Under the pieces are notes generated by a model that saw nothing but the letters and a program-made list of their open reading frames with translations, made no database searches and had not been told where the DNA came from. The position numbers and the translations under genes are program-made. A stretch of 64,000 bases of DNA from Coprinellus micaceus. Taxonomy: Eukaryota; Basidiomycota; Agaricomycetes; Agaricales; Psathyrellaceae. Shown piece after piece: positions 11,907-31,475 of the stretch. Each line of letters opens with the position of its first letter. Position 1 is the stretch's first letter. The stretch spans positions 1,922,001 through 1,986,000 of the forward strand of contig OX596340.1 in assembly GCA_951394405.1 (NCBI GenBank), read 5' to 3'.

Positions 11907-12542
11907 GTGTGGATCGTGTTGGACGGTAAGAAAACTGAACATGTTCCGAACCTTCTGTTTATATTCTCTCCGTTTCCTTCCCTTTTTCTCTGCTTCCCCA
12001 CTTCCGCCATTCTATACAGCCTCTAGAAGTATCCCATCTTTTTTCCTCTTGACTACCACATTGGTTTACCACTCGCTTCCCAAGTATTATACCAGCCAAA
12101 TCCGTCTAGCCTACGACCTTTCACGACGTCTTGATTTCCCTCACTTTTATTTACGACTTTCAGTTCACAGAGCTCTTCTTTCCCGCTCATCCGCTCTCGC
12201 TTGCATACCTCGTTTTTGGTTACGATAAGTTACGTTTCGATAACGCTTTCTTCTTCTGATGCCCACTCGACGACCACTGTGACGCCGATCGCTTTCTCGC
12301 ATTCGCATTTTTATTCTGTATCATAATCTTCTCCCGTTACACGTCTCGTCTGAATGAACAACGCACCTGCGTAACTCACCAACATAGCCGCAATCCACCT
12401 TGCGAACAGGGGATCGTTGATCATGCAGGCCGTTGAATCGTTCTCTGCTTTCCATTACCCTCCGTTGGTGTACTGTAGTGCTAGAGGTACATTGGTTATA
12501 TATCCAAGCAATTGTATTTTAAATGTTCCAGGTATATCGGGC
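11907..12542. other. Intergenic, 636 bp, pyrimidine-rich
   Basis: Convergent 3' region between the F-box gene and panB. The plus strand is strongly C/T-rich from about 11950 to 12340. No coding sequence or RNA gene was recognised. Confidence 0.5.
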
Positions 12543-13596
12543 TCATGGTGAGCGTCCTTCCCTTCGTTCGCTAGCGAGGAATCGCTCCCATTCTTCAGGA
12601 TCCATTGTGTAGCTTTCCGACTCTGGGTTGGGGAAGGAGCCATCGCGTACTGCTTCAGCGTAACTGTGGATACCACCGTCTCGGACCTCTTTGAGGTTGG
12701 CGAACCGACGGACAAATTTAGCTTTGTGGCCTGACCAGGTTCCCAGCAGGTCGTCGATAACGAGAACCTAAATAGACGGTGAGCACTGGGGTGGAGATCA
12801 ACCACGGGAGAACATCACATACCTGTCCGGAGGTGCCAGGTCCCGCTCCGATACCAATAGTCGGAATCCTGAGCTTCTCTGTGACGTATGCACCCAGCTC
12901 CTTCGGGACGGCTTCCACGAGCATAGAATAGGCGCCCGCATCCTGCAGTGTCAACGCGTCCTCAACGAGCTTCCGCGCACTCTCCACGGTCTTGCCTTGC
13001 ACCTTGTAACCCGAGAGTGAAATGTGCTTCTGGGGTTGCAGCCCAATATGGGACATCACCGGGATACCCACCTCCACTAGCTTGCGGACGATCGGAGCGA
13101 CCTCTGCTCCGCCTTCGAGCTTCACGGACTCAACGCGGCCCTCCTTGACCAGCCGGATCGCATTGGTCACGGCTTGCTCTACGGAGATGTGGTACGACCC
13201 AAACGGCATGTCTGCGATGGTGAACGGATGTGTTGTTCCGCGGGCCACGGCGCGAGCATGGTGGATCATTTCGTCGAGGGTGAGCTCATTTGTCGAGGGG
13301 TAGCCGAGGCATACTTGGGCTAGCGAGTCGCCGACGAGGGTGAGGTCCGTGAGGGTCGAGGAGGATGCAGCGAGTGCGGTGGGGTAGTCGTATGCGGTGA
13401 CCATGGAAATCGGAGTCTTGTTCTTGTAGAGGGTGTTGAGGGTGTTGAGGGTGACCTTCTTCCGCGGGATGGGGGGCTGATTGGCATTGGGAGCCTGGGG
13501 CCGCACCGACATGTACCTCCTCCCCGCGATCGTCGTCGCTGCGACCGCCTTCGTCTTCGTCGCCGATCTTGCCTTCACCGCAGTAGACCTGAGCAT
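12543..13596 (-). CDS. panB: 3-methyl-2-oxobutanoate hydroxymethyltransferase
   Basis: Ketopantoate hydroxymethyltransferase (yeast ECM31): transfers a hydroxymethyl group from methylene-tetrahydrofolate to 2-oxoisovalerate, the first committed step to pantothenate and CoA. The N-terminus (MLRSTAVKARSATKTKAV) is basic and Ser/Thr-rich, fitting a mitochondrial presequence. The TIM-barrel carries family motifs: MVTAYDYPTA, LVGDSLAQVCLGY (metal-binding Asp), MIHHARAVARG, VKLEGG, MSHIGLQPQ and IGIGAGPGTSGQ. One intron follows SGQ, with donor gtatgtgat; the next exon begins VLVIDDLLG. The stop is TGA at 12545-12543. Length is about 330 residues, normal for the family. It is divergent from the G-patch gene. 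Confidence 0.95.
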
Positions 13597-14107
13597 GGTC
13601 GTGTGTTTTCCGGGGCCGTTGAAGAGAAGCTGGAGGGATGATATAGATTTCAGATACTCCGCGGTGACCCCAGATTTGAGAATCAGACCATGGTAAATCT
13701 ACCCAGAGACAAGTCGTGCTAGATCTCTTGACAGTTTGTCGCCTGATGATTCTTTGTCGTTCTGCAAAATCGCATGGAAATAGGGAATAAATCGTATGGG
13801 TTGATTACTCACCTCAGACTGGACCGGGATTGTTCCGCTTGAACCATCGCCGGTGGGCCTCCACTCTCCATGTTGGGATTACCACATGTCTCGCCTCCAT
13901 TCCCAACTAAGTTCCGTTGGCCGTCCAATGAGCGTAAATCTCTGACTCTGAAGAAGGTGTAGGGGAAGCTTCGCCTCTGGGGCTGCAAGGGGACGCATCG
14001 ACAGTGACATGGTGAAGGTTCGGAGTCATCCTGAAATGAAGTCATGCAACGGAATCTAATCGCAGTTCACACGACGCTGATGAACCTTTTCACCTGTGAC
14101 CACCACC
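13597..14107. other. Divergent promoter region, panB / G-patch gene
   Basis: 511 bp between two divergent starts. A short minus-strand ORF (13809-14045) lies here but shows no domain and is not called. Confidence 0.4.
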
Positions 14108-15469
14108 ATGGCGACTCAAACTTATACCATCTACTCTGACTATGACCCCGAGAAGGACCGAGAACGCTTGCTGCGAGAGACTGGGCAGATGCCCGACGAC
14201 GAGGCCACTACCAGCACGCTAGATCCTGAGGAGCAATGGCGAACAGAGGCTGCAAGAATATACAAGCGCGCTTCTCTGGCGACCTCTGCTCCCAAGTTCG
14301 TACCTGCAAAGGTGGCAGATGGGGAGCGGGATAGCATTGCTACGACGCCTACGCTGGCTAGTATGTTGAAGGGGAAAGAGTCGAGTGATATTGCGGACTG
14401 GTACCAGGGTTTGACGGCGAATTCGAGTGCCACTGCTTCACCTATACCCGCACTTACACCAGAACAATCGAGGCCACCCTCAGCCCCACCATCAACCCCG
14501 GGGCCAACGAACCGCAACAGAAGGGCTAACAGACCAGACAAGAACAACTGGTTCATTCAGAACGTCATCTCAGCATCATCGAGTAGCAGGTCCTCGTCCC
14601 ATACCCCATTCTCAATATCCCTCTCAAACGAACCCTCATCCTCTTGTCCCACCCCAGCTCCTGCGCAGACCCTAGCAGACATCCTCGAACGGGACCCAAT
14701 ACAAGAGGGGAAACACACGCCTCCGGTATGGATTGCACTGGGACCGGGAAACAAGGGTTTTGGGATGCTGCGGAAGAGTGGTTGGAACGAAGGCGAGGCA
14801 TTGGGTCCGTACGCTGCTAGGACGAAGGCGAAAGAGGCTGGGGTGGATGTGGAGAGTATTTTGGGAGGGGAGGAGGTGGAGAGATGGGACGGGAAGCAAA
14901 GAGAGGTCAAGGTGGAATACGTTGAGGTTCCCGCCACACGGAAGAGGGTGCGCGATGACAACGAGGTTACTGAAGTTAGAAAGGTCGAAACAATAGACCT
15001 TACTTTGGACTCTGACGACGAATCGGACGACCCCGACGCAGTTGAAGAATTACGAATAGACGACCCTCCACTCACTGGCGATGTAAAGGCGGAAGAAATC
15101 GAAGACTACGAGGCATTGGGCGTGAGTCACGGCGGACACGGCGGCACTGCCCTCCTCACACCCATCTCCACCATTCTCAAGTCCGACAAACTCGGTATCG
15201 GGCTCAAACCCAAGCTCACCTCCTCGGCCTCTTCGAAAGGGGCTTACCGTGCCCCCATCCTCAAAGACACCCGAAGAAATCAGGTTCAGGCAGGCACGTC
15301 AAAAGGATTTAGAGTCACTAGCACACAAGGCGTGTTGGATGAACTGAGAAGGCGGGAAAGGGAGGAAAGGGAGCGGAGGGAGTTTGGGAAGGGGAGGAGA
15401 GGGAAGGAGAGGAAGAGGCGGAAGGAGGAGCGGGAGAGGAAGGGGCTGTTGGCGTATATGAATACTTGA
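14108..15469 (+). CDS. G-patch domain protein
   Basis: Intronless ORF of 453 codons. The start is the first ATG (14108); the frame is open a little further upstream but only with GTG. A glycine-rich segment, GNKGFGMLRKSGWNEGEALG (around 14748-14807), is a G-patch-type motif; such proteins activate DEAH-box RNA helicases or bind RNA. Downstream are an acidic stretch with a DLTLDSDDESDD sequence, which could act as a SUMO-interacting motif (inference), a second glycine cluster (SHGGHGG, LGIGLKPK), and a C-terminal Arg/Glu/Lys-rich helix (about 15350-15450). The central part is Pro/Ser-rich and likely disordered. A nuclear role in splicing or ribosome assembly is likely but the specific orthologue is not identified. 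It converges with PRP8, 242 bp apart. Confidence 0.7.
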   Translation: MATQTYTIYSDYDPEKDRERLLRETGQMPDDEATTSTLDPEEQWRTEAARIYKRASLATSAPKFVPAKVADGERDSIATTPTLASMLKGKESSDIADWYQGLTANSSATASPIPALTPEQSRPPSAPPSTPGPTNRNRRANRPDKNNWFIQNVISASSSSRSSSHTPFSISLSNEPSSSCPTPAPAQTLADILERDPIQEGKHTPPVWIALGPGNKGFGMLRKSGWNEGEALGPYAARTKAKEAGVDVESILGGEEVERWDGKQREVKVEYVEVPATRKRVRDDNEVTEVRKVETIDLTLDSDDESDDPDAVEELRIDDPPLTGDVKAEEIEDYEALGVSHGGHGGTALLTPISTILKSDKLGIGLKPKLTSSASSKGAYRAPILKDTRRNQVQAGTSKGFRVTSTQGVLDELRRREREERERREFGKGRRGKERKRRKEERERKGLLAYMNT

Positions 15470-15711
15470 GGACGTTTAGATCCGTTACCTATCGATGCTC
15501 GAACATCCCGGCTTGCAGACGAGACACTGTGCCGGCATAACAGTAGATAGAGGTGAAGATATTCAGCTGCTGGTGTCTGCTCAAATCTGGCCGAATTTTG
15601 TTGAGGACCAAAGCGATTAGATCTACAGTAGAACACACAGTAATGGACAGTAGAGAGCGAGATAGTATACATGAAACCACGACGATTACAAAAAACAACG
15701 TCCATCCCCAC

Positions 15712-23231
<7,520 letters not shown>

Positions 23232-23393
23232 CCTTCAAGTTGGTGGTAAGAAGGAAAAGAGGTCGTACTGGCTGATGCAATCAACTTTGCACTCAAGTTT
23301 GGTCGCCGCGGCTGGACCGTGCGCTCATCACTGACTCGACTTCAATTCATTCCATTACAATCCAGTCAATAAACAGGCGGGCGTGCTACACTA

Positions 23394-24663
23394 CTATGAA
23401 CTGCTTCCAAACAGCCCTTTACTTGAAGACAGCTCTGCGCCGAGTTTATATCCAGTCACCTATAACGGAGTCAATCAACCTCTCAATGTCAACGCGGAGG
23501 GAAATCCATACCTTGTCCCAATCGATCTTCTGGCGGGTCAAGGGCAAGGCTCGGCGGAGGCCCTTGAACGTCTTCTCACTCATCTCGGTATATGTCTCGT
23601 TCAATGATACCTGGTACTTTCCTTCCTCTTCACCAATGAGGGCCAAGATCTTCGTCGCGGCTGTGGCGGGTGGTGCGGAGGCAACGGTTGGGGGAATGTT
23701 GAATGAGACGTTGTGCTTCGCCTCGAGTTGTACCTGCGCACTGTCAGGGCGCCTGTTGGGACGAAGCGAAAGGTAGACTCACATTTCCCTGCTCATAGTA
23801 GTGTACGTTGACGAGGATCTTGCCCTTAACCTTCTTCTCCGCCAAATCCACAGCGTACTCAGATCTCCATCGTCCAGACCTATGGCATCGCTTCAGCATT
23901 CTGTGACCACCAAGGATTGCAGCACCACGCACCAGTAGTTCGTAGGATTATACTTGTTCGCCACGACCTGCAATGTAAACTCCTGCGGCGGGTCAGACGG
24001 TGCAAACACAGATACGGTCCCCTCATGGAAGTGTGCCGCCAGGTAGGTTAGCGACGCGTTCTGGAGTGCTTCCCTGTCGATGGCCGCTTTAAAATACCAC
24101 ACTCTTCGTATGTTCGTGGCAGACTAACCGTATCGGTTCATGGCTCTCCTCGGTCTCATAGGGTTGAGGGTCTGAAGCTTCCTACCATAGAATCCATAAG
24201 CAACACAACGCGATGAACGTTTCATGAACATACCAAAGTAAGATGGTCAAACACAAACGATGTCCTTGACCTCGGATCCAAGAATCTCGACTCGTCGGGA
24301 TCGACACCCGGTACCCTTGCAGCTTCACTGATAATCGACTAGTCCTTGTCAGTCCCCAGCCACCGATGAACAACGCGATGCATCCCACATACCTGATGCT
24401 CAGTCCCTGGTACACCCACGGTCGTGAACTGCTCAATGTTATACTGCCTTAGCGACGGCAGGATCCCCTCTTGCAAAGCATCGTCGTCCGCAATGATATT
24501 CCTGACATCTACAGTGGATGAGGATACGATACACGATGGCCCCCTCGCGTGCTGCGTTGGGTGAGCTGCGCTTCAACGCACCATTCAATACATCGTTAAT
24601 CTCTCCTGGCGGTGACTGGAGTAGGAAGTTGGATACAGCTTGGATGCGTTCTGCCTGGTCCAT
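23394..24663 (-). CDS. CAP1: F-actin capping protein subunit alpha
   Basis: Alpha subunit of the heterodimer that caps actin filament barbed ends. N-terminus: QAVSNFLLQSPPGEINDVLN, then, after an intron, DVRNIIADDDALQEG. Further exons give FLDPRSRTSF-type, AAIDREALQNASLTYLAAHF, GRWRSEYAVDL and KVKGKILVNVHYYEQGNV. The C-terminal family signature is EKTFKGLRRALPLTRQKIDWDKV. The final exon, after an intron beginning gtatggattt, reads TGYKLGAELSSS and stops with TAG at 23396-23394; without splicing the frame would end at 23446 instead. The C-terminal tentacle that touches actin is therefore present. The gene lies 162 bp downstream of the PRP8 start and 344 bp from ICL1, all three on the minus strand. 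Confidence 0.92.
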
Positions 24664-25007
24664 GGAGAGGGTTTAGAAGAGGGTAAGGGAAGATGAACGA
24701 GTTTCTAATCGAGGCTTGGGGGTATAGGTCGCGTTGAACGCGCAAAAGGGGCTCTGGCGACGGTCCTATCGCATCTGTTTGGCGTTTGATCTCAGCCAAA
24801 ACCAAAGTCGCCACCGTAGTCGCCACCATGTTCCTCAACGCCATGGTAGAGAGAGTATAAGACATGATTTTGAAATCTTGATGATGCTAAAATACATAGT
24901 GCGTAGAGAATACAACATGCGATCTATCCCGCCAATCCGTTTAATGATGATATCCAGTCCGACGGTATCCATCGGGCAAAAGCTTTCTTTCTAACTTCAA
25001 CTGCAGC
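24664..25007. other. Intergenic, 344 bp
   Basis: Between the ICL1 stop and the CAP1 start, both on the minus strand: ICL1 3' UTR and CAP1 promoter. No other feature seen. Confidence 0.5.
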
Positions 25008-26856
25008 TTAGAGTTTCGTCTTCGAGACGAACTGGCTCTCAGTGACACCAGCCCCCATAGCAGCGGTCGACGACACACCACCAGTAACAGTCTTGATGAG
25101 GCTGTCGGCGTAGTCTGCGCCAGACCACTTCTGGTGAGTGAGGACGTCGCAGGCGATCTCGCGCTCCCGGCGTTGGACGAGCTCGACGTAAGCCTTCATG
25201 CCAGTCTTGGCGAAGTTTTGGGCGAAGATGTCGGAGATGTAGGCGTTGGAGTGCAGGCCAGCCAGCTAGAGAAGGAGTACAAGTCAGCGGTCTATTCAAA
25301 CTGAGGAAGAGAGGCAGAAACTCACAGTGATGAACTGCCAGACGAAGCCGAGCTTCCCAAGCTCCCAGACGTAGTCCTGCATATCCTGACTATTGAGACC
25401 AGCAGCCTCCCAGTTGAACGAGGGAGACAAGTTGTATGCGAGCCACTGTCCGGGGTGGACGGCATGCACACCAGCGGCGAACTCCTTCGCCTGAGCGAGA
25501 ATAGGCTTCTTGGTCTCCATCCAGAGCAAGTCGGCATAGGGGGCGAAGGCAATAGCACGGTGCACAGCGCACTGGGTACCGCCCTGGTACCTGTAGTAGC
25601 CCTCACGAGTACGAGGAGCGTCCCAATTCCAGTAAGGCACAGTCTTCAGGCCGAACTCCTTCTGTGCGACGGCAACAGCCTGGGGGTAGGAGAGCTTGGC
25701 CACGCTCTGGGCGAGCTTTTCGACAACGGCGCTGCTTGCACCCTGCTGTGCGAGAGCAGCGGCAAGGGCCTGGGGGAAGAGCTGGAGGTTGGCAGAGGCG
25801 ACCCACTGGTCCTCGGTAGCCTGGAGCTGCTCTCCGTTCTTGCCAGAAGCCTCGGCCTCCACCATCACAGAGTTCAGGGGACGGAGCTCCGGGTTGGTAG
25901 AGCCGAGAATGAAGGGGTGGTCGCGGTCGTCGATGTTGGAGGTGATGAGGGTGGCGGCTTCAGAGTCGGTGCGGGCGACAACAAGGTTATCAACGCCCAT
26001 AATGTCGTATTGCAGACGGATGGCGACGAGACGGTTGATGTGCTCTGAGATGGGGACCAAGACCTTGCCAGCCATATGACCGCACTTCTTGGTGCCAGGT
26101 GCCTGGTCCTCGATGTGAATACCAGCAGCACCCTTCTCCACGAACATCTTCGTGAGCTTCATGACGGCGGTGAGACCACCATGGCCAGTGTCGGCATCAG
26201 CGACAATGGGGCGGAGGTAGTCGACGATGGGGGTAGCTGCGAGTTCGGCATCGGTCATACGGGAGCGACCTTCGCGCTGCTTACGGTCATGGAACAGCTG
26301 GGCCATGAACAGGTGCTCGACCTTGTTGGGGACGGTGTTTGAGGGATAATCTACGGAACCCCGCACCGCGTTAAACCTCCGAAGCGCAGATCTTCTTCGA
26401 AATCCACATACCAGCGAGATCCGGGCCAGGTTCGTTAGAGCTGGAGGCCGTGCTCGAGGACTGCCAACCAGAAACGTAGACAGTCTCGAGATACTTGGCC
26501 ATTTGCGTCACCTGGACAGGGTCAAGGCTATAACGACGTCAGAACGCGTTCGTAGAGCAAAAGCCAAGCAACTTACGCTCCATAAGTATGTGAAGGAGTG
26601 CCGTTCTTCGCATGCTCGCTGAGCAGCCCCCAGAGCTTCTTGCCCTGGACGTTCGAGGGGTACTGGATAGGGAGAGTGCCGCGCTTTGAGACGACATCTG
26701 CAGCAGTATAGGGGCGAGTGACTCGGGCGAAGCGGGGGTTCTGGCGATGACGACGCGGTTAGATAACATACGGGAGATGTTGATCAATGCACCCACCTGC
26801 CACCACTGCTGGACCTCGGCGACCTCAGCAGCGAACTGTGCTCTCTCGTTGGACAT
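25008..26856 (-). CDS. ICL1: Isocitrate lyase (glyoxylate cycle)
   Basis: Cleaves isocitrate to glyoxylate and succinate, allowing growth on acetate, fatty acids or ethanol. Start at 26856 ([19 protein letters not shown]). The catalytic loop [17 protein letters not shown] is intact (about 26090-26040). Other family segments: [23 protein letters not shown], and [13 protein letters not shown] near 25400. Introns lie between 26539-26570, around 26340-26420, and 25265-25325, plus one just after the N-terminal exon. The C-terminus is VSKTKL; the last three residues TKL resemble a type-1 peroxisomal signal but are not a standard SKL. Strongly regulated by carbon source in fungi generally; the 503-bp upstream region would hold such sites, but none was identified with confidence. 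Confidence 0.96.
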
Positions 26857-27359
26857 GGCGAAGGACAGACAGGAAGAAACAGTGAGTCGGGGAATACGGA
26901 GGCTGGATGGTTATAAAGGACAATTCGCTCCGCATCTCAGGACAAAAGTAGCGCCTTTTCACCTGCCGGCTCACCAGAAGCGGAACATGTGATTCCGATT
27001 CCCCCACCTCGGCGCGCAGCCGCTCGTCCTCGACAACTTAAACCCGTCGGGTCTCCTTCACCGCTCGGATCGATTTCCTTTTGCTGAGCCTCGGAAGCCT
27101 TATACGGAGAGGCGAGCTTCGTACCCCATGACGCCCCCTTCTACCCCAGATCCTCAGAGTTCGCGGCATTCTCGGCTGTACCTCCTCCACATTCTCCCGC
27201 CCCTAACCTTCGATGATTTACCCCACATTTTCATTAGGCGCCAAAACAGGACTGATTATGACTCCGTCTCAACCTCAAGCCAGTCACCTTTCAGACGTTT
27301 TCCTCTAGAAACACGTGGAACCAAGACATCTAGAGTACATACGAATGACGCCTTTCTTG
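26857..27359. other. Intergenic, ICL1 promoter region
   Basis: 503 bp between the ICL1 start and the ALG7 stop. A plus-strand ORF (27128-27442) overlaps the ALG7 3' exon and is not supported. No clear regulatory motif was read. Confidence 0.45.
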
Positions 27360-29127
27360 TTACCGTCTGTCTCCATCATAGACCAGGCCAGCTAAACCGT
27401 ATCGGACGACGAATGCGACCAAACTTCCGGCAACCTGATTAGCAGGGACGAACGAGTCAGTACGGCGAGGCCACAACTTTACTCCGTACTCACCTGCGTC
27501 ACCATCAGGAGCTGGTTCAACCGCTTCTCGTTCATCGGACCTAGTCGTACTAGCAGGACGTTGAAGAGAGTAAGGTTGGTTGTCTCTAGGATTGTATGGT
27601 CCTTCGGATGCACTGTAAGCTCCACCAGACCCATTGTAGAGAACACGCGGAGTATCAACGAGGTCAGCTTTGAGGGACTCTTGAAGAACAGCGCCTTCGA
27701 TGGGTGCAGAAGGTTGGTTTCTGAATCAAATCTACGGGTGCAAAGCTTGTCTTGGGTACGGTCCTTTTCTAAAACCATGGGTGGACGTACCTTGGAACTC
27801 GATGCCGGGGGCATGGCACCAGGCCGAAGAGCTGAGGAGTTGATAGAATGAAGTTGAAGATTTGGGGCATGAAGAAGAGGAGAAGCGTCTTCGAGAAGTG
27901 GGCCTGGATTCCGACCACCGCAAACGCCATACCAGCCAGGTAACACAATGTGTCCCCCGGAAAGACGCGTGCAGGATACCTTTTTATTGCATGTCAATAG
28001 GGGCAAACGCTCGATATGGCGAATGACGCACCAGTTATGGTAAAGGAACCCAGTAAGCACCGCGACGAGAGGCAACATAAAGTAAAGGCTGAATAGATGT
28101 CGCTCGACGAGGACTTGGCTTCCCATAGCCATCCCAGCCCCCCACAGTCCCCCGAATTCGATATCCCTGGGGCTGCCCAAGAGGTGAAGGGGAATGCGAA
28201 AGCCGACAGGCCATGGTAGATACAACAAGTCGTTCACGATAATGGAGAGTGCGATGATTAGAGCTTGGCCTGCTTCAGAACCGTTGATACCGGCGAGGAT
28301 GTTGATGCTGTTCGTCGCGAATGTGGATAGGAGAATCATGTAGAGATAGTACAGCGGACCTGGATGAGTTCAGTTGGTAGCTCCTTGGAGCAGGATCAAA
28401 GTACGCACCGATGTCCAAGAGGTTCCCAAGAAGACTGCGAAGGGGTAGCGGTACTACAATGGTCGTGTTTCCATGCTCGGCAAAGTAAACCAAGAGCAGA
28501 GGGATAGAGGCGATGATAGGGATGGGTAGTTTGTGCCTCCACCGAATGTCGAAAACATCGTCTAAGAAGCCGAGGAAACTAGCGATGAGAAGGGAGATGA
28601 TGGAAGAGAGGTAGACGGCAAGCTAGATTGCCCATCTCAGTTTTCACGTTTGAACTCAAGTGCCATAGCACTTACTTGGTGGTGCGGGAACTCGAGAACA
28701 GTGATGCCTTCAGGCGATGATTTAGCACTGGCGAGCTTTGCGAATGGCCGAGCAAAAGCGAAAGGGATAAAGAGGAGCAAGCTCAGGATGTATACCGACG
28801 CTACAACGAGGCCTTGCGATTCAGGACTAGGATACACATGGGTCAACCTACTCCAACCTCTACACACTCCAGGACGTACATTGGCACCGCATATGTCTTG
28901 AGCAAATCCCTCCCCTTCAAATTCGCCTTGATAAATGGCGGCCCCAAGGCGGGGACGAGGTATATCGTTATCAGAAACGCAAAGAGCGAGAACCCAATCG
29001 AGGAGTATATCGCTGGTACTTGGGGTATTGGGCTGATCAGGGGCCGAATGACGAACCACGACGCGACTGGGACGAGGCCGAAGAGGAGTGCATTGGACAG
29101 CGGTCGAGGTTGTGGGCCTCCAACCAT
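27360..29127 (-). CDS. ALG7: UDP-GlcNAc:dolichyl-phosphate GlcNAc-1-P transferase
   Basis: First enzyme of the dolichol-linked oligosaccharide pathway for N-glycosylation in the ER membrane (human DPAGT1), the target of tunicamycin. It is a polytopic membrane protein. Start at 29127 ([18 protein letters not shown]). Segments: [10 protein letters not shown], then, after an intron, [34 protein letters not shown] (the metal-binding DD motif) near 28580-28540; [19 protein letters not shown] near 28310-28260; and [13 protein letters not shown] near 28000-27950 (spliced). The last exon, after the intron beginning gtgagtacgg, reads [20 protein letters not shown] and ends with TAA at 27362-27360. It is divergent from the SET-TAD3 gene, with 188 bp between start codons. 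Confidence 0.95.
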
Positions 29128-29315
29128 CGTGGTCGTGTTCGTGGTAGATAAAATGAGAATAGGTCGTGTCTACGCGCAGTGCGGCATCGTTGGAGGGTGG
29201 TGGTGGTGGTTGGAGAGCAACCTGAGCGCGCCAATCGTGTCGTGACGTGGTTGATCCGGTGCCTGGTCCGTTGATCCGGACATATCCAGCGCCAAATCTT
29301 ATCGGTTTCGCGGAC

Positions 29316-31292
29316 ATGACTTCTTCCTCCCCTCCTTCTCTCCCTTCAGAGCCTCTGGGCGCACCAAAACACCTAAACTCGACGGGATGCATCATCAACT
29401 CTGTTCCTGGGCGGGGGAGAGGCGTATACGGTACGGAATACGGTGGTGTTGCAGTGAATAGACTGTGCTGACTCGGAATGAATTGAAAGCTGAACGGTTC
29501 ATTCCACGAGGGACGGTCATTGAAATCAGCCCCGTCCTTCTTTTTGAACAAGAGGAATATGAGAAACATGGTGCGGGAGTGCCTACCAGTTTTTACATTC
29601 TTCGCCTAACACCATATCTTACAGGAAAGTACACCGTGGTAGACGACTATACGTTCGTATGGCCAGGCAACCGCATGGCTCTCGCGCTAGGGCTTGGTAC
29701 TGCGCCGATTACTTACCTGTTAGGTGCACAGCGCTGATTCTAAACTAGGATCACTATTCAACCACGCCGACCCTTACAACGTCTCCTTCTCCCTCGATCT
29801 CCCCACCGAATCCATAAAGTACACCACCGTACAAGATATCCAACCAGGACAAGAACTCTGCATATTATACGGCCATAAAATCTGGCCCACTCCACCGGAA
29901 GGGGAGAATACACCAGAACGCCCTGTCACTCAGGAGGATGGGTGGGATGGGCTCGGAGGTATGGAGGCAGACGACACAATGGAGGTAGCGCAAGAAACTG
30001 TGGAAGTTGTACCTCGAAATCCGTATGAAGACGGTGACCCTGACGAGATTATCAACGAAGAAGACTTGCCATTCACTCGATTTAAGGCAATTCCTGAGGA
30101 AGAGACCTTAGAGTCCATTCGGACAGGTACGCACTCCCTTACAGCCTCCCTTACCGCAACTCATCGGATTCCACACCCCCTCCCAGTTGAAGCTTGGGTC
30201 GTCGACGTCCCCGACCCCAAACACCTCGGCCCTCTAATCAAGTCTGTACTCAGCCTTTTTGACCACACTTCTCGAGCTGACGTACAACCTCCTAGATGGA
30301 TAAAGCAAGCCAAACTCGAGTCCCCCGACGTCGCCCACCTCAAACGTATTCGCAAGGATCCCATCACAAAATCAACCACCCTCCTCCTCTCCCTCGTTTC
30401 CCCCTCTCCTTCTGATTCCCCCGATATCCCTCCTCCCTCTTCTCCCTCCCACGTCTCGGCTTTGTCGGAACGTCCTCCCCTCCCTGAACACCTCGACCTC
30501 CCTGAACCCTACTGCGTACCCGTTCCCGCCTCCTCGGCGTTGACCACACTATCCCTCGAATTAAAGAATACCATCTGGCCAACAATGTTCACTCCCAAAC
30601 GCAAAGACGAGGTCGAGCCTTGGACGCGTGGACAAGCGCGTTGGGCCTGGGACGCAATGCGCACCGCCGTCGTCGAAGCCCACAACGCCAGTACATTGGG
30701 CGAGAAACTTATCGGGGCCCATATCGCCGTAGGCTACCAACACACCGACGACGATCTTGAAGGCGAAAGCATAGCTTTCACCGCGCACGATACGAGGACA
30801 TCGACGGCCCACCCACTTCGACATGCTGCGATAAACGTTATACGCAAGCTCGCAGATTACCAGGCGTCTAAATATCCCGCGGCGCCTAAATCTTACCCGC
30901 TCGTTCCCGGTCCTTCCTCCGACTCTGCTCCTCTCGCATCGACCTCCACAACACCTCCTTCCGTCGCCACAGCCTATGCTCTCACTGAACCCACCCAACC
31001 CGATCCTCAAACTCAAAACGGCACACACTACCTCCTGACCGGCCAGACCGTCTTCCTCACTCACGAGCCCTGCATAATGTGTAGCATGGCACTCCTCCAC
31101 TCACGGGTTAAGGAAGTGTTCTACCTCTACCCCATGCCCAGGACAGGTGGATGCGGGAGTCTGACGTGCCTACCCCAGTTGAAGGGGGTGAATCATCGGT
31201 TTGGAATTGCTAGGTGGAATGTGGGGAGTGGGGTCGAAGGGGATGAAGGGGAAAGGGGTGTACTTAGGGTTGGAGAGGATATCGACGCGTGA
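29316..31292 (+). CDS. TAD3: SET-domain / tRNA adenosine deaminase TAD3 fusion
   Basis: 603-residue protein in four exons (introns 29431-29489, 29571-29624, 29697-29748), with all junctions in frame. The N-terminal ~165 residues form a SET fold: GRGRGVYA, RGTVIEISPVLLF, ALGLGSLFNHADPYNVSF, YTTVQDIQPGQEL and YG. The C-terminal part is TAD3/ADAT3, the non-catalytic partner of TAD2 that makes inosine at tRNA position 34. It shows HLKRIRK, WPTMFTPKRKDE, the zinc ligands HPLRHAA and PCIMCSMALLHSR, and a tail GVNHRFGIARWN. The residue that is Glu in active deaminases is Ala450 here, as expected for a pseudo-catalytic subunit. The deaminase lies in the fourth exon and no stop separates the halves. 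The 188-bp upstream region is shared with ALG7. A lysine methyltransferase activity is possible but unproven; the asparagine and tyrosine signatures (NHA, YG) are only partly canonical. Confidence 0.85.
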
Positions 31293-31475
31293 AGGATAGG
31301 GTGACGTCGAAGATTTAGATTAGATAGAGTGTATCTATGGACGGGAATGCTGGTGTACACGTTGGTTTTACAGAGGGAGAGCAGGTAGATCCAGGAATGA
31401 AGTAGATAGCGAGAGGGAATGTAGCTACGGATACGAAGAGACTCGGTGTGAGGGGAAGGAGGGCCGCAGGCGCGT

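Noticed and set aside
27128..27442. Plus-strand ORF in the ICL1 promoter
   Set aside because: It overlaps the last ALG7 exon in antisense and shows no family resemblance.
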